Source: DASQYE01 sp036389315 (lineage in GTDB: Bacteria; Acidobacteriota; Blastocatellia; Pyrinomonadales; Pyrinomonadaceae). From it: DNA of 64,000 nucleotides. Position numbers and translations under genes: made by a program. Under the pieces are notes generated by a model. It was not told the DNA's origin. It ran no database searches and saw only the letters and a list, made by a program, of their open reading frames with translations. The DNA is taken from the NCBI GenBank assembly GCA_036389315.1, contig DASVQF010000032.1:1-64000 (forward strand), written 5' to 3'. Positions 22,201-29,280 of this stretch are shown in pieces (position 1 is the first letter of the stretch; each line of letters starts with the position of its first letter).

Positions 22201-23652
22201 GACCAGCAGGTAAAACTGAGAGGCTACCGCATCGAATTGGGAGAGATCGAAGCGGCGGCCGCCGAACATCCGCTGGTCAAAGAATGCGCGGCCCTGCTCA
22301 AAGAGGGCGAAGGCGGTCACGAGCGCCTGGTCTGTTACGTCGTGGAAGAGACCGGGGCGGAAGGCGCTTTAAGCTTCGACGAGCTGCGACGACATTTAGA
22401 GCGCCGTCTGCCGCAATACATGATTCCCGTCGCGATGGTCAAGATGGAGCGAATGCCTCTGACGCCGAACGGCAAGGTTGACAGGCGGGCCTTGCGTGGC
22501 ATCGAGGTCGTCTATCCTTTCGCGGCTCGCTCTTACCTGCCGCCGCGCGATTTGAACGAAGCCCTGGTGGCCGGAATCTGGGCCAACGTGCTCGGCCTTG
22601 AGCGCGTCGGAGTCAACGATAATTTCTTTGAGCTGGGCGGCCATTCCCTGCTCTCGCCCGGGATCATCTCGCAGGTCAAAGATATTTTTCATATCGAGCT
22701 GCCCTTACGCATACTGTTTGAGGCCCCCACTGTAGCCGAACTCGCCCGCAGCATCGAAAAGCAGACGCGCGTTGAATCAAGCGCAGAGTCCTGGTCTCCG
22801 CTGGTGGCCATTCAGCGCAACGGCTCACGGCCTCCTTTCTTCGGCGTGCATCCGGGCGGCGGCGGAGTCTCCTGCTATCGTGACCTGGCCCGACATCTCG
22901 GCGCGGAGCAGCCTTTCTACGGATTGCAAGCGCCGGAAGTCACAGACGGCGACGCCGGAGACAACTCTGACAGGCCGCTGGAAGAAGTGGCGGCCGACTA
23001 CGTCAAAGCAGTGCGCGCAGCGCAGCCCGTGGGCCCATACCTTTTGGGAGGCTGGTCGGCCGGAGGAGTCATAGCCTTTGAGATGGCCCAGCAGCTCAGA
23101 AGCGCCGGGCAGGAGGTTGCTCTGCTGGCCCTGCTCGATTGTATGCCGCGCTCGGTCGGCAAAGTGAAGACGGACGACGGTGCTCTGGCCTTTCTGTTTG
23201 CGCGCGAGGTGGCGATCAATTCTAAAAAGAGCTTGCCGGTCTCGTTCGACTCCCTTCGGAGCCTGGGCCAGGAGGAACAGCTTGCTTACCTGCTGGAACA
23301 GTTGAAGCTGGCAAAAGTGTTGCCCCGCGAGATGGAGCTTTCGTGGTTTCGTCGAATCCTACAGGGAGTCTGGACGAGGAACGAACAGCTCCGGCAGTAT
23401 GAACCGCAGCTTTACCCCGGACGCATCACTCTCTTCCGTGGCAGCGAAGTTGACCCGGAGTTTATCAAAGCCCAAAATGCTCTGGATTGGAGCGAGATAG
23501 ACGCCCACGACCCGACCAATGGCTGGAGCCGTTTTTCCGCCGAGCCTGTAGAAGTCCATGAAGTGCCCGGCCACCATTACACGATTGTCCGAGAGCCGCA
23601 CGTCCGCGTGCTGGCCGAAAAGCTGAGGGCCTGCATCGGCCGGGCCCTGTAG
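13213..23652 (+). CDS. Three-module non-ribosomal peptide synthetase with degenerate N-terminal C domain and C-terminal thioesterase
   Basis: A 3,479-residue enzyme. Order by residue: condensation-like domain about 1-450, A1 475-960 (TSGSTG near 610), PCP1 (LGGHSLL near 1006), C2 1060-1500 (HHIVSDG near 1200), A2 1530-2030, PCP2 (near 2066), C3 2127-2570 (HHIISDG near 2263), A3 2594-3100, PCP3 (near 3140), thioesterase 3195-3479 (GWSAGG near 3281, GHHYT near the end). The first C-like domain has PALCADA at 141-147 where HHxxxDG belongs, so both histidines are missing and it is unlikely to condense. Specificity codes by eye: A1 DLTKVGEVGK, one residue from the Asn code DLTKLGEVGK; A2 DILQLGLIWK, identical to the Gly code; A3 DLWNMGFVWK, not assigned. 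The TE releases or cyclises the product. The degenerate domain may be a docking platform for a trans enzyme such as the SyrP-like hydroxylase nearby. Confidence 0.96.
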   Translation: MQKTPSSYRLSPQQEYLWSLQQGARSRSFHARCALLIAGSLEPSILRAALERVIARQEILRTTFQVWPGTSTLLQTVNDSAPLSLDHYDLKDSSPPEQETRARELFEKISQEPVDLEHAPLLRASLLTFSSAAHSLILSLPALCADATTLRNLAAEINLAYRACLLGEDLPEGPLQYVDVAEWQNQLLESDEVKEGREYWRRPLVAAHLGLKLPYEHRSSPDSGFDPLSLAATIPVETLAGIESIVQESGASIQDVLLACWQVLLWRLSGQSEMTVGITSEERKYAELRDVLGPVAQHLPLYTCLEERLRLIELVRQVSASIGDLSKWRDYFSWEDVREASGEPDRTPFPSVSFGFEEQNWNYSNPALSFSVRRQYICPGRFELRLLAVRRDSSLSLEFHYDPRLFARADVRRLSRQFMTLLLSACERPQARIGALRILDAEERQSLLFRFNETRSSDEAKPAHLLFEEQVRRTPHAVAAIYDGQRLTYAELNGRANQLAHYLRRLGAGPETLVGLCMERSPELLTAILGILKAGAAYVPLDATYPKQRLAFMLEDARPLLLLTQSSLVGQLPEHEARTICLDRDGAALDCESEEDLASRVTAENMAYCIYTSGSTGRPKGVVISHGGLSNYLRWAIKEYLSTRGQAGAPVHSSIGFDLTVTSLFVPLLGGQKVLLLPEDQGIETLGAALCGEEDFSLLKITPSHLDALGQLLPAEAARGVRALVIGGEALEAETLSFWRRHAPAIRVINEYGPTEAVVGCCVYEVPPGLPDHGTIPIGRPIANAQLYILNSELEPVPVGVTGELYIGGAGVARGYLNRAGQTAEKFVPDPFSDRPGERLYRTGDLARFGASGEIEFLGRADNQVKVRGHRIELGEIETVIKQHPAVAESVVEAREDSTGDRRIVAYVVYRAGVERVPTTTELHRFLAERLPDYMMPNNVVRLRQLPLTAHGKVDRRALPAPEQSRPEIEEAYVAPRTAIESLLAENWAQLLKVERVGVYDNFFELGGHSLLATQLTSRLRNILRVEVPLRRLFDAPTVAGLAEEVEAALREQAQLPELPPVRATGDARAPLSFAQQRLWFLDQLEPGSAAYNIPAAVRMSGDLNLQVVEQSLNAILRRHEALRTTFAAFDGEPVQVVLPDLRLRPSLVDLSCTAEREAEALRLATEEAQRPFDLRAGPLLRFTLLRLGPQEHVALLTMHHIVSDGWSMEIFVREFMALYEAHLAGREAALPELQIQYRDYAVWQREWLRGGQALERQVAYWKEQLGDETPVLELPADHRRPAVQSFRGSSRSFELTPELSRRLKELSHRAGVTLFMTLLAAFQTLLHRYTRQDEVATGTPVAGRTRAEFEELIGLFVNMLVLRTALGGNPTFMELLARVREVALGAYAHQDLPFEKLVEELQPKRDLSRNPLFQVFFSLQNLAPSELRLPGLKLGYLAVDNQTTRFDLSLRVVETPDALQAVFEYSTDLFEPQSIERLERHFRQLLTALSLDPQQPICHVPLLDESERRQLFGERNRTLFPVEAGTCIHHLFEAQAGRTPAAIAVAYEEEQISYRELNSRANRLARYLRRRGVRPERLVGILTKRSIEMMAGMLAILKAGGAYVPLDPGYPEERLRLMIEDAGIELVVRDGDSGEWITGAGIETVDVATVWKEAATESAEDLKSEATGENLAYVIYTSGSTGRPKGVMIRHHSVVNFLLSVSRQPGFETSDVLLAVTTLSFDIAVLELFLPLIRGGRLVIASRETASDGRRLREKLEQAGATVMQATPATWRLLLAAGWTGRPQFKILCGGEALSWQLAHELLERGAEVWNLYGPTETTIWSSLCRVERASTSESIVHIGRPLANTELYVLDAHLQMLPAGVPGELYIGGDGLARGYWRAPAQTAEGFVPDPFSPVPGARLYRTGDVARYLSSGDVQYVGRADNQVKLRGYRIETGEIEAALNRQPEVRQSAVVMREDVAGEKRLVGYVVMEEGAAFSAAELRRRLKERLPDYMIPSLLVEIERLPLTPNGKVDRRALPRPPAGARPDPEEIFIAPRTPTEEIVASLWAQVLNVEQVGTGDNFFALGGHSLLATQVISRVQSFFELEVPLRSLFEAPTVGEFARSIEEAQNKGSRLSMPPLRRAQRGASAPLTFAQQRMWFLDQLEPESTAYNLSTAVRLEGPLNLPALAESFNQLISRHEALRTSFTVNQGQPVQVIGAESPITLRVEELGHLERSEREREVARLAGEEAQRGFDLSCGPLLRIRLLRLSEREHVLLLTMHHIISDGWSVGVLVRELGLLYEANDQGREAQLEELKIQYADYAVWQREWLRDTELDAQLSFWEQQLEGANFVLELPTDRLRPAIQSYRGATHSVVLSPELTRQLKTLGQRENSTLFMILLAAFRTLLYRYTGQPDILIGVPIANRNHTEVEPLIGLFANTLVLRADASGETAFGELLKRVREAALGAYAHQDVPFEKVVERLRPERDLSRNPLFQALFAFQNVSIQRLGLKGLRLSVLDVERKATRFDLSLGIVEAEGTLRASFEYSTELFESQTITRMGEHFSRLLDEAVANPELRLSEFSLLTEAERAQLLSEWNEEPDASPQHCLHHLFAAQARRTPSAIALSFEDQHLTYHELNSRANQLAHYLLARLKTAEEVVGVCLERSIEMVLSLLAVLKAGAAYLPLDADYPAERLRMMLEDSGAKVILTGAPVWGRVREGWDESHEIEAICLESEWRQIARESEQDAGLEVAAENLAYVIYTSGSTGRPKGVQVEHRGVVNLLEASRRLFAFSEQDVWTVFHSFTFDLSVWEIFTPLFYGSRLVIVPLRVAQSPEAFYELLQAEQVTILNQTPSVIRHLVRLRQEGRVNETRELKLRLIMCGGEALPGELAARLLEWRLPVWNFYGPTEATVWSTVHEVESEDAEQAYVSIGRPLQNTELFILDAGHNLLPVGIPGELYIGGNGLARAYLNRPVETAEKFVPHPFSARPGARLYRTGDVARYLSDGRVQFLGRADQQVKLRGYRIELGEIEAAAAEHPLVKECAALLKEGEGGHERLVCYVVEETGAEGALSFDELRRHLERRLPQYMIPVAMVKMERMPLTPNGKVDRRALRGIEVVYPFAARSYLPPRDLNEALVAGIWANVLGLERVGVNDNFFELGGHSLLSPGIISQVKDIFHIELPLRILFEAPTVAELARSIEKQTRVESSAESWSPLVAIQRNGSRPPFFGVHPGGGGVSCYRDLARHLGAEQPFYGLQAPEVTDGDAGDNSDRPLEEVAADYVKAVRAAQPVGPYLLGGWSAGGVIAFEMAQQLRSAGQEVALLALLDCMPRSVGKVKTDDGALAFLFAREVAINSKKSLPVSFDSLRSLGQEEQLAYLLEQLKLAKVLPREMELSWFRRILQGVWTRNEQLRQYEPQLYPGRITLFRGSEVDPEFIKAQNALDWSEIDAHDPTNGWSRFSAEPVEVHEVPGHHYTIVREPHVRVLAEKLRACIGRAL

Positions 23653-23708
23653 TTCGCGCGCCCTGTTCCCGGCCACCGATTCCGAAGCAGTAAGTTGAGG
23701 AGCGAGTC

Positions 23709-25754
23709 ATGCTTGTTTTAGGATTTCACGGCGGCAGTAAACGCGATGACGAGGACAATCGCCTGGGCTTCGCCCTGCACGACAGCGCCGCCGTGCTCGT
23801 CAAAGACGGCCGGGTCTTGTCGGCCGTCGAAGAAGAGCGTTTGAACCGGATCAAGCATTCAAACTGTTTCCCCCTTCGAGCCATCAAGCACTGCCTCGGC
23901 GAACACAACCTGGAACTGGCGGACGTAGACCGAATCACCACCAATTTTGACGAGCCCATGCTCGACTTTCTCATCAAGCAGATTTTTCTTGAGAACGCCG
24001 AGCTGAAGACGCCGCCGACGGGCAGGCAATTCGTCGCCGCGCTCTTCGAGCGAGAGTTCGGCGTAGACATCCTCCCAAAACTCCGCTTCTGCAAACATCA
24101 CATAGCCCACGCATGGAGCGCCTTTGGCCCATCGGGCTACGACGACAGCTTGATTCTAGTGCTCGACGGGGACGGGGATAACCGCTCGGGCATGGTCTTG
24201 GTTGGCGAAGGCGACCGTCTGGTCGTGCTGCGCGAATATGGCCTGGATCAATCGCTCGGAAATCTCTACACGGATGTCATCAAGCTGCTCGGCTACAATC
24301 GGTTTGACGAGTACAAGGTGATGGGCCTCGCCCCCTACGGCGACCCGGCCGTCTACGCCTCGCTCTTTGAGAAATGTTACCGGCTGCTGCCCGACGGAAA
24401 TTATGGGCTCGAAAGTCCGGCCACCTGGATGATGCAGTTCAACGCGGCGGGCCTCCTGGATAAAGCGCGCCGTCGCGGCGAGCCTTTCACCCAAACGCAC
24501 AAAGACATCGCCGCCGCCCTGCAAGCCATGCTTGAAAGGATAGTGCTGCACATCCTGGCTCACTTCAGGAAGGAGACTGGTCAAAGCCACCTGTGCCTGG
24601 CGGGCGGAGTGGCGCACAACTGCACGCTCAACGGCAAAATCCTCTATTCCGATCTCTTCCGCAAAGTCTTCGTTCAACCGGCGGCGCACGACGCGGGCGG
24701 AGCTTTAGGCTCTGCCCTCGCCGTCTTTCACAACGAGCGCGCGTCCTCCTCCTCGCGCCCGCTCAAGCTTGAGCACGTTTATTTCGGCCCGCAGATTCCC
24801 GACGACACAACGATTGCTGAAGAACTTGAGCGATGGAGCGATTTCCTCTGCTTCGAGAAGCCCGCGCGCATCACGGAAAGGGCGGCGCAATTGTTGGCCT
24901 CGGGGGCCGTCATCGGTTGGGTTCAGGGCAGGTCTGAGTTCGGCCCGAGGGCCCTGGGCAATCGAAGTATCCTGGCCGACCCGCGCCCAGCCTCCAACAA
25001 GCTCTTAATCAACCAGATGGTCAAGAAGCGGGAAGCCTTCAGGCCCTTCGCGCCTTCTGTTCTTGAAGAGAGCCTGCACGAGTTCTTCGACGTGCCGCCG
25101 GAGCGCGCCGAATTTCCCTTCATGATCTTCGTCCTCAAAGTCAGAGAGCAGATGAGGGAGCTGCTGGGCGCGATTACGCACGTTGACGGCACGGCGCGCG
25201 TTCAGACCGTCTCGCGCAAAAGTAATCCTAAGTACTGGGAACTGATCTCCGAATTTCAGAAGCTCACAGGCGTGCCAATCCTTCTGAACACTTCTTTCAA
25301 CAATAACGCGGAGCCGATTGTTGACGGCGTGGAAGAGGCCATCGTCTGCTTCCTGACGACAGGGCTCAATTACCTGGTCGTCGGCGATTACCTGGTGAGT
25401 AAAAAGCCTCTGCACATCTCTCATCAAGCCTACAAAACGCTCGTCCCCTCTCTGCCGAACTGCCGCAAGCTTGTGCGTAGGAAAAGCCTTGTCGCGCGCG
25501 GCGACTTGCGGACTGTCTTTGAAATCGAAGGCACAATGAGCCGCTTCTTCGCGCGCCCCGTGGCTCAACTCTCCGAAAAACTGTTTTCCGTCCTTGAGGC
25601 CGCCGACGGGAGGAGAACTCTCGCGGAGCTATTCGAGCGAAGCGACGTGGCCGAGGGCGAGAGACGCGAGGAGCTGCTCGGAGAGCTGCTTGAGTTATGG
25701 ACACAACGCTTCATCATTCTTCGCCCGCAGGAACGAGACTTAGACCGCGAGTAA
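23709..25754 (+). CDS. NodU/CmcH-family O-carbamoyltransferase with C-terminal extension
   Basis: A 681-residue protein beginning LVLGFHGG, with the family's N-terminal Kae1-like half (HDSAAVLVKDG, HHIAHAWSAFGPSGYDD near 127, LDGDGDN near 155, LAGGVAHNC near 297) and C-terminal half (GRSEFGPRALGNRSI near 405). The family transfers carbamoyl from carbamoyl phosphate through a carbamoyl-adenylate to a hydroxyl group, as in nodulation factors, cephamycins and novobiocin. The last 90 or so residues look like a small PqqD-like winged helix (LEAADGRRTLAELFE), which may bind a carrier-bound peptide; this part is inference. A strong ribosome-binding site (GAGGAG) precedes ATG 23709, 56 bp after the NRPS stop, so the two genes are probably co-transcribed. 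Likely role: carbamoylation of a hydroxylated residue of the lipopeptide. Confidence 0.9.
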   Translation: MLVLGFHGGSKRDDEDNRLGFALHDSAAVLVKDGRVLSAVEEERLNRIKHSNCFPLRAIKHCLGEHNLELADVDRITTNFDEPMLDFLIKQIFLENAELKTPPTGRQFVAALFEREFGVDILPKLRFCKHHIAHAWSAFGPSGYDDSLILVLDGDGDNRSGMVLVGEGDRLVVLREYGLDQSLGNLYTDVIKLLGYNRFDEYKVMGLAPYGDPAVYASLFEKCYRLLPDGNYGLESPATWMMQFNAAGLLDKARRRGEPFTQTHKDIAAALQAMLERIVLHILAHFRKETGQSHLCLAGGVAHNCTLNGKILYSDLFRKVFVQPAAHDAGGALGSALAVFHNERASSSSRPLKLEHVYFGPQIPDDTTIAEELERWSDFLCFEKPARITERAAQLLASGAVIGWVQGRSEFGPRALGNRSILADPRPASNKLLINQMVKKREAFRPFAPSVLEESLHEFFDVPPERAEFPFMIFVLKVREQMRELLGAITHVDGTARVQTVSRKSNPKYWELISEFQKLTGVPILLNTSFNNNAEPIVDGVEEAIVCFLTTGLNYLVVGDYLVSKKPLHISHQAYKTLVPSLPNCRKLVRRKSLVARGDLRTVFEIEGTMSRFFARPVAQLSEKLFSVLEAADGRRTLAELFERSDVAEGERREELLGELLELWTQRFIILRPQERDLDRE

Positions 25755-25755
25755 G

Positions 25756-26805
25756 TTACAAGCTTCTGCTACAGGGCTGACTCATCCCGACGAGGATTTG
25801 TCTCGGCCCTGTGAAGGGCGCTCGGCCGTGAGCCGCCAGCATATTGTCCAGCACCAACAGATCACTCTTCATCCACGCAAACCTGACAGTCTCTTGCCGG
25901 TAAATTTCTCGAAGCCGGTCAAGAACCGGCGGCTCGATGGGCGTGCCATCGCCGTAATAGGTATTGGAAGGGAAGTCAGCTTCACCGAACTCCGCCAGCA
26001 GCGGCGCGCGCACAGCCGGCTCAAGCGTCGAGATGTGAAAGAAGACGGCGTGATTGAACCAGAGAAGCTCGCCTGTCAGCGGGTGCTTTGCGAACGCCGG
26101 CCGGATAGCGCGTGTCCTTAAGCGGTCGCCGCTTTTCCATTCGACTTCTATCCCGGCGCGGCGGCAATGCTCTTCAATAGCTTCCCTCTCGGTCGTCTGA
26201 AAAGCCTCTTCCAGGCTCAGCCCAAGTCCGCCGCCAAAATTACGCACGTACATCACCCGTTTTTCCATAAACCGCTCTCTGATTTCCGGCGGGATGCGCG
26301 CGCTCACTTTCCGGCAGTTGGCGATGGGAGTCTCGCCGCCGCTGTCGGCGGGCGCGAGGCAGAAGAAGAAGATTCTCAGCGGCCACCTGTTCTGATAAGA
26401 GTTCTCGTTATGCAGGAAGATGCTTTGATTGGCAGGATAATCTGTCGAAGTATAGATATTGGGCCCGACCTGATGACGCGGCGAGGAACGCTCTTCGTAA
26501 GGTAAAAGCTCTCCGGAGAGCGCCCGGACGAACTGCTCGAACGTCTCCATCTTCGGCAGATTGAAGCCGCGAAAAAGGATGGCTCCGTATTTCACCAAAT
26601 CATCCTTCACGCGCGGGCGGTTATCTTCGGCCCAAGCCACCGGGCTCAATCTCTTTTCAAGAGGTTGAATGAGCAGAGGAAAACCATCCGACCCGCGCAG
26701 CGGCTCGGCTTTAACGAGTTCTTGCGCAGACACGTCAACAGGTCTGCGCTTGAGCGCGCCCAGACGTTTGACCGCGTAACTGTCAGCTTCGTCTTTTTCG
26801 ATCAC
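25756..26805 (-). CDS. SyrP/TauD-like Fe(II)/2-oxoglutarate dioxygenase
   Basis: A 349-residue protein of the TauD superfamily. It has the metal-binding HxE in FLHNENSYQ near 128, the distal His in MLAAHGRAPF near 325 and the 2-oxoglutarate-binding Arg in GPRQILVGM just after it, so the active site is complete. GAILFRGFNL and the NENSYQ sequence resemble the SyrP group, which beta-hydroxylates Asp held on an NRPS carrier protein. It is convergent with the carbamoyltransferase, with stop codons one base apart, so it ends the biosynthetic cluster. Together with the Asn/Asp-type A domain in the 13-23 kb synthetase, a role in beta-hydroxylating the tethered Asn/Asp is a reasonable inference. Start GTG 26805 is the only one giving the full N-terminus; no clear ribosome-binding site was seen. 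Confidence 0.88.
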   Translation of the reverse strand: MIEKDEADSYAVKRLGALKRRPVDVSAQELVKAEPLRGSDGFPLLIQPLEKRLSPVAWAEDNRPRVKDDLVKYGAILFRGFNLPKMETFEQFVRALSGELLPYEERSSPRHQVGPNIYTSTDYPANQSIFLHNENSYQNRWPLRIFFFCLAPADSGGETPIANCRKVSARIPPEIRERFMEKRVMYVRNFGGGLGLSLEEAFQTTEREAIEEHCRRAGIEVEWKSGDRLRTRAIRPAFAKHPLTGELLWFNHAVFFHISTLEPAVRAPLLAEFGEADFPSNTYYGDGTPIEPPVLDRLREIYRQETVRFAWMKSDLLVLDNMLAAHGRAPFTGPRQILVGMSQPCSRSL

Positions 26806-26901
26806 TTTCTATTGCCGCGAAGAGAGCCCCGGCACGCATCTCGGAAATATTCAGGTCTCGCCCCTTGACCATAAAGTCATGGGCTGCGGACACCTAACTT
26901 A

Positions 26902-27972
26902 TCAGAACTTCTCAAGGAGATAGCTTTTTTCAATACAATTAACTGCAATTACTCTATCCTTTTCTTCTCCCTCATATACCTCATCTGCACGATTTAACCT
27001 CGATCCGTATCGAGATTTCACGAGCCTTGTGACCCCCTTTTCAAATCCTACTATTTCGCATGATACTACCAACCCCTGTTTTTCTCTTCCGAACTCGTGA
27101 GGAATAAAATTAGATAAAAATCTACAATAAATTCCCTGGAATTGTATGCTGGCTTCCGAGATAGACAAATCCATGCCTATATAATCCTCTCTTTTAAAAG
27201 GCAATCTAATGCCTCGATACGGAAAGTATTCGTTTGAAATAAGCATTACGGAGCGTCTCTCCGCTCTGGAGTCTCGATCCCATTCCCAATCTTCCCACAG
27301 CCTGGTCGGAATATAAGGTTCCACTATGACTTCTCCAATCACTCCCCGGATCAAATATCTTTTACCGATGTATTTCCCCTTTGCTACCTCGGGTTGTTTA
27401 GTGAATTCATCTAACAACTGGGTGGCGGTCACTGTACCTTCTACTTTGGAAACTATTCTTTCTTTACTCAATATTTCGTGGGGATAAGCGTCCTCCAACA
27501 ACATGCGATTTAACTTGTATGAAGGGAGTCCCTCCGACTTCAATATCTTTAACTCTTCCCGCGTCCTTTCTGATAGTTCAATCCGGGCAAAACGACCGGG
27601 TTCATATAGCGATATGTCAAAGAGAAGGTTGTTAAATTCATCAACTAAAGCATCCAATAATGCTTGGCTCGGCAATTTCGGCGGTTTATAGTCCTCAAGC
27701 AAACGACGGGTAGACTCACTCTGACGACTTCGCAGGTATTTTGTGAGGGGGTCTTGCTCGGTTTTTAATCTGGTTATTAGGGTGACGGGGGCCACAAAAT
27801 CATTGCTGGTAAAGTTTGGTAGGTAGACCTTCTCCTTCCGGTTATCTTGAGGGAACTTTATACTCGGAGTCTGACTTGATTTCTCTGCGCGATCACGCCA
27901 GCGGCCGTAAATCAAAGCACATAGCAGAGCCACGCTGATGATGATTACTATTTTAACTAGCTGGATTCGCAT
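26902..27972 (-). CDS. Membrane-anchored hypothetical protein, AT-rich gene
   Basis: A 356-residue protein I do not recognise. Residues 5-21 form one hydrophobic helix (VKIVIIISVALLCALIY) followed by a charged segment, so it is probably anchored in the inner membrane with the bulk outside the cytoplasm. Near 195-215 the sequence KGKYIGKRYLIRGVIGEV recalls the start of a small OB-fold domain as found in tRNA_anti-like lipoproteins; this is a weak resemblance. The gene is much AT-richer than the neighbours on both sides and codon use differs, which suggests horizontal acquisition. It shares strand and spacing (72 bp) with the next hypothetical gene at 28045-28932. Confidence 0.7.
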   Translation of the reverse strand: MRIQLVKIVIIISVALLCALIYGRWRDRAEKSSQTPSIKFPQDNRKEKVYLPNFTSNDFVAPVTLITRLKTEQDPLTKYLRSRQSESTRRLLEDYKPPKLPSQALLDALVDEFNNLLFDISLYEPGRFARIELSERTREELKILKSEGLPSYKLNRMLLEDAYPHEILSKERIVSKVEGTVTATQLLDEFTKQPEVAKGKYIGKRYLIRGVIGEVIVEPYIPTRLWEDWEWDRDSRAERRSVMLISNEYFPYRGIRLPFKREDYIGMDLSISEASIQFQGIYCRFLSNFIPHEFGREKQGLVVSCEIVGFEKGVTRLVKSRYGSRLNRADEVYEGEEKDRVIAVNCIEKSYLLEKF

Positions 27973-28044
27973 CTTCTTCGAAGAAGATTAATTTTAAGGA
28001 ATTAAATCTTGACTTCAGTTTACTCATCAATATGGTGAACCGTT

Positions 28045-28932
28045 TTAGCCGCTGCACATCCTGACATACTCATTCTTCACCTTGACGAACTCGTCTAGCA
28101 GATCAAAATCTGTTGAAGAATAATCATAACCAATCTCTGAAGTCTTATCTTTTAATTCTTCAATCTTCGTCAATGCTTCATTCATTCTCTCGTTCTGTGT
28201 GTGCTGCACGGAAGCGTCTTTCGCCTGGCAGCCGGCGAGCATACCTATTCCTTCTTCGGCATTTCTAACGCGCTCTTCCCATACCCCCTTTTCAAGCAAC
28301 TTCCATTCTTTGGGATCACTTAATAGCGTATCGTAAGCTGGGGAATCACACTCAGGCGTGCTTCTAGTAGCAATCCAATAACCGACCTCATAACCTATTA
28401 CTGTCCCCAGAACCGCGGCTATCACCACCTTAAGCTTGGACTTAATAACTCCCCCCCTTTGAGCTATGCCAACGTAAGAGAAGACATCTTTTACTGACCA
28501 GGCGGAGATTGCCCCGACTACAAAAGTAGTGAAGAAGACATCGTCCCTGGCGATTGCCGGCTCGAACGATTCCCCGATGCTTGACGCAGCGAGATTTCCC
28601 GGTTCCTGATGAATCTTATCGGCGTCAACCTCATACCAGTACTGTTTGTTAGGGCACATATATCTGATTCGCCTTCTGCCGCTTGAATCCCTGGCGAATT
28701 GTAGCAAGCCGCTATTGTTTCGGATATTTTGGCCTAAATATATCTTCAGGCGCTCGGGTGAACTTCTAACCGCGCGGCCTCGCATATAACCCACACCCAT
28801 GAAGATAAAGAAAAAGGCAACAAAGGTTATTTGTATATCTCTTCCGGTAATTTTTACCTTTTCACCATTCTTTTCTGCACTCTCTTTTGCAGCATTTTTC
28901 GATTGATTTGCTTTTCTCTTTTTTGTTGCCAT
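28045..28932 (-). CDS. Hypothetical membrane protein with three predicted membrane helices
   Basis: A 295-residue protein of unknown function. It starts with a very basic tail (KKRKANQSKN), then hydrophobic segments near residues 34-51, 132-150 and 168-187, and ends with a charged region that looks coiled-coil (MNEALTKIEELKD). A CPNKQYW segment near 92 has one Cys, and more Cys appear in the C-terminal half (ECDSPAYD, AGCQAKD, MCSG). The gene is AT-rich like its downstream neighbour and forms a two-gene accessory island with it. The start ATG 28932 is preceded on the coding strand by a usable ribosome-binding site (GAGGAAACTC). Confidence 0.7.
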   Translation of the reverse strand: MATKKRKANQSKNAAKESAEKNGEKVKITGRDIQITFVAFFFIFMGVGYMRGRAVRSSPERLKIYLGQNIRNNSGLLQFARDSSGRRRIRYMCPNKQYWYEVDADKIHQEPGNLAASSIGESFEPAIARDDVFFTTFVVGAISAWSVKDVFSYVGIAQRGGVIKSKLKVVIAAVLGTVIGYEVGYWIATRSTPECDSPAYDTLLSDPKEWKLLEKGVWEERVRNAEEGIGMLAGCQAKDASVQHTQNERMNEALTKIEELKDKTSEIGYDYSSTDFDLLDEFVKVKNEYVRMCSG

Positions 28933-29007
28933 GAGTTTCCTCGTTCGACCGTAGAGTCGAATACGGCCTATTTTCTAAAGAATATCTTCTCCGGGCCTTA
29001 TATTTGA

Positions 29008-29280
29008 AGAGAAGTGAATTATATCAGTGCGAAAGATGGCTGTATCGGGTCGAAAGGTTCTTATATTGGTGTGAAAGGTGATTATATTTGCGTGAAAGTT
29101 CACGATATTGTTGCGAAAGTTCGTGATATTGACATGTAAGGAGATTATATAGGCGTGAAAGATAGTTATATCAGTGTGAAAGATTGCAATATTGGCGTGA
29201 GAGATAACTATGTCAAGGTGTGAGACGATTATATAGGCGTGTGAGATTGTTGTATTAGCGTGAAAGATGGCTATATCGGT
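29008..29280. repeat. Thirteen-unit 21-bp tandem repeat array
   Basis: Thirteen consecutive 21-bp units start at 29008, 29029, 29050 and every 21 bp to 29260. Most units begin GTGAAAGAT or GCGAAAG and carry a TATAT.GG core near the end; the first is the most diverged. Because 21 is a multiple of three, the array is open on the minus strand, where each unit reads as a seven-residue repeat such as TDITIFH or ANIAIFH. On the plus strand some units contain TGA or TAA. There are no unique spacers, so it is not a CRISPR. The rest of 28933-29460 holds the ribosome-binding region of the next gene and a possible -10 element TATAAT at 29358-29363. Confidence 0.92.

Noticed and set aside
29008..29280. 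CRISPR array
   Set aside because: Units are contiguous 21-bp tandem repeats without unique spacers, and no cas genes are present.
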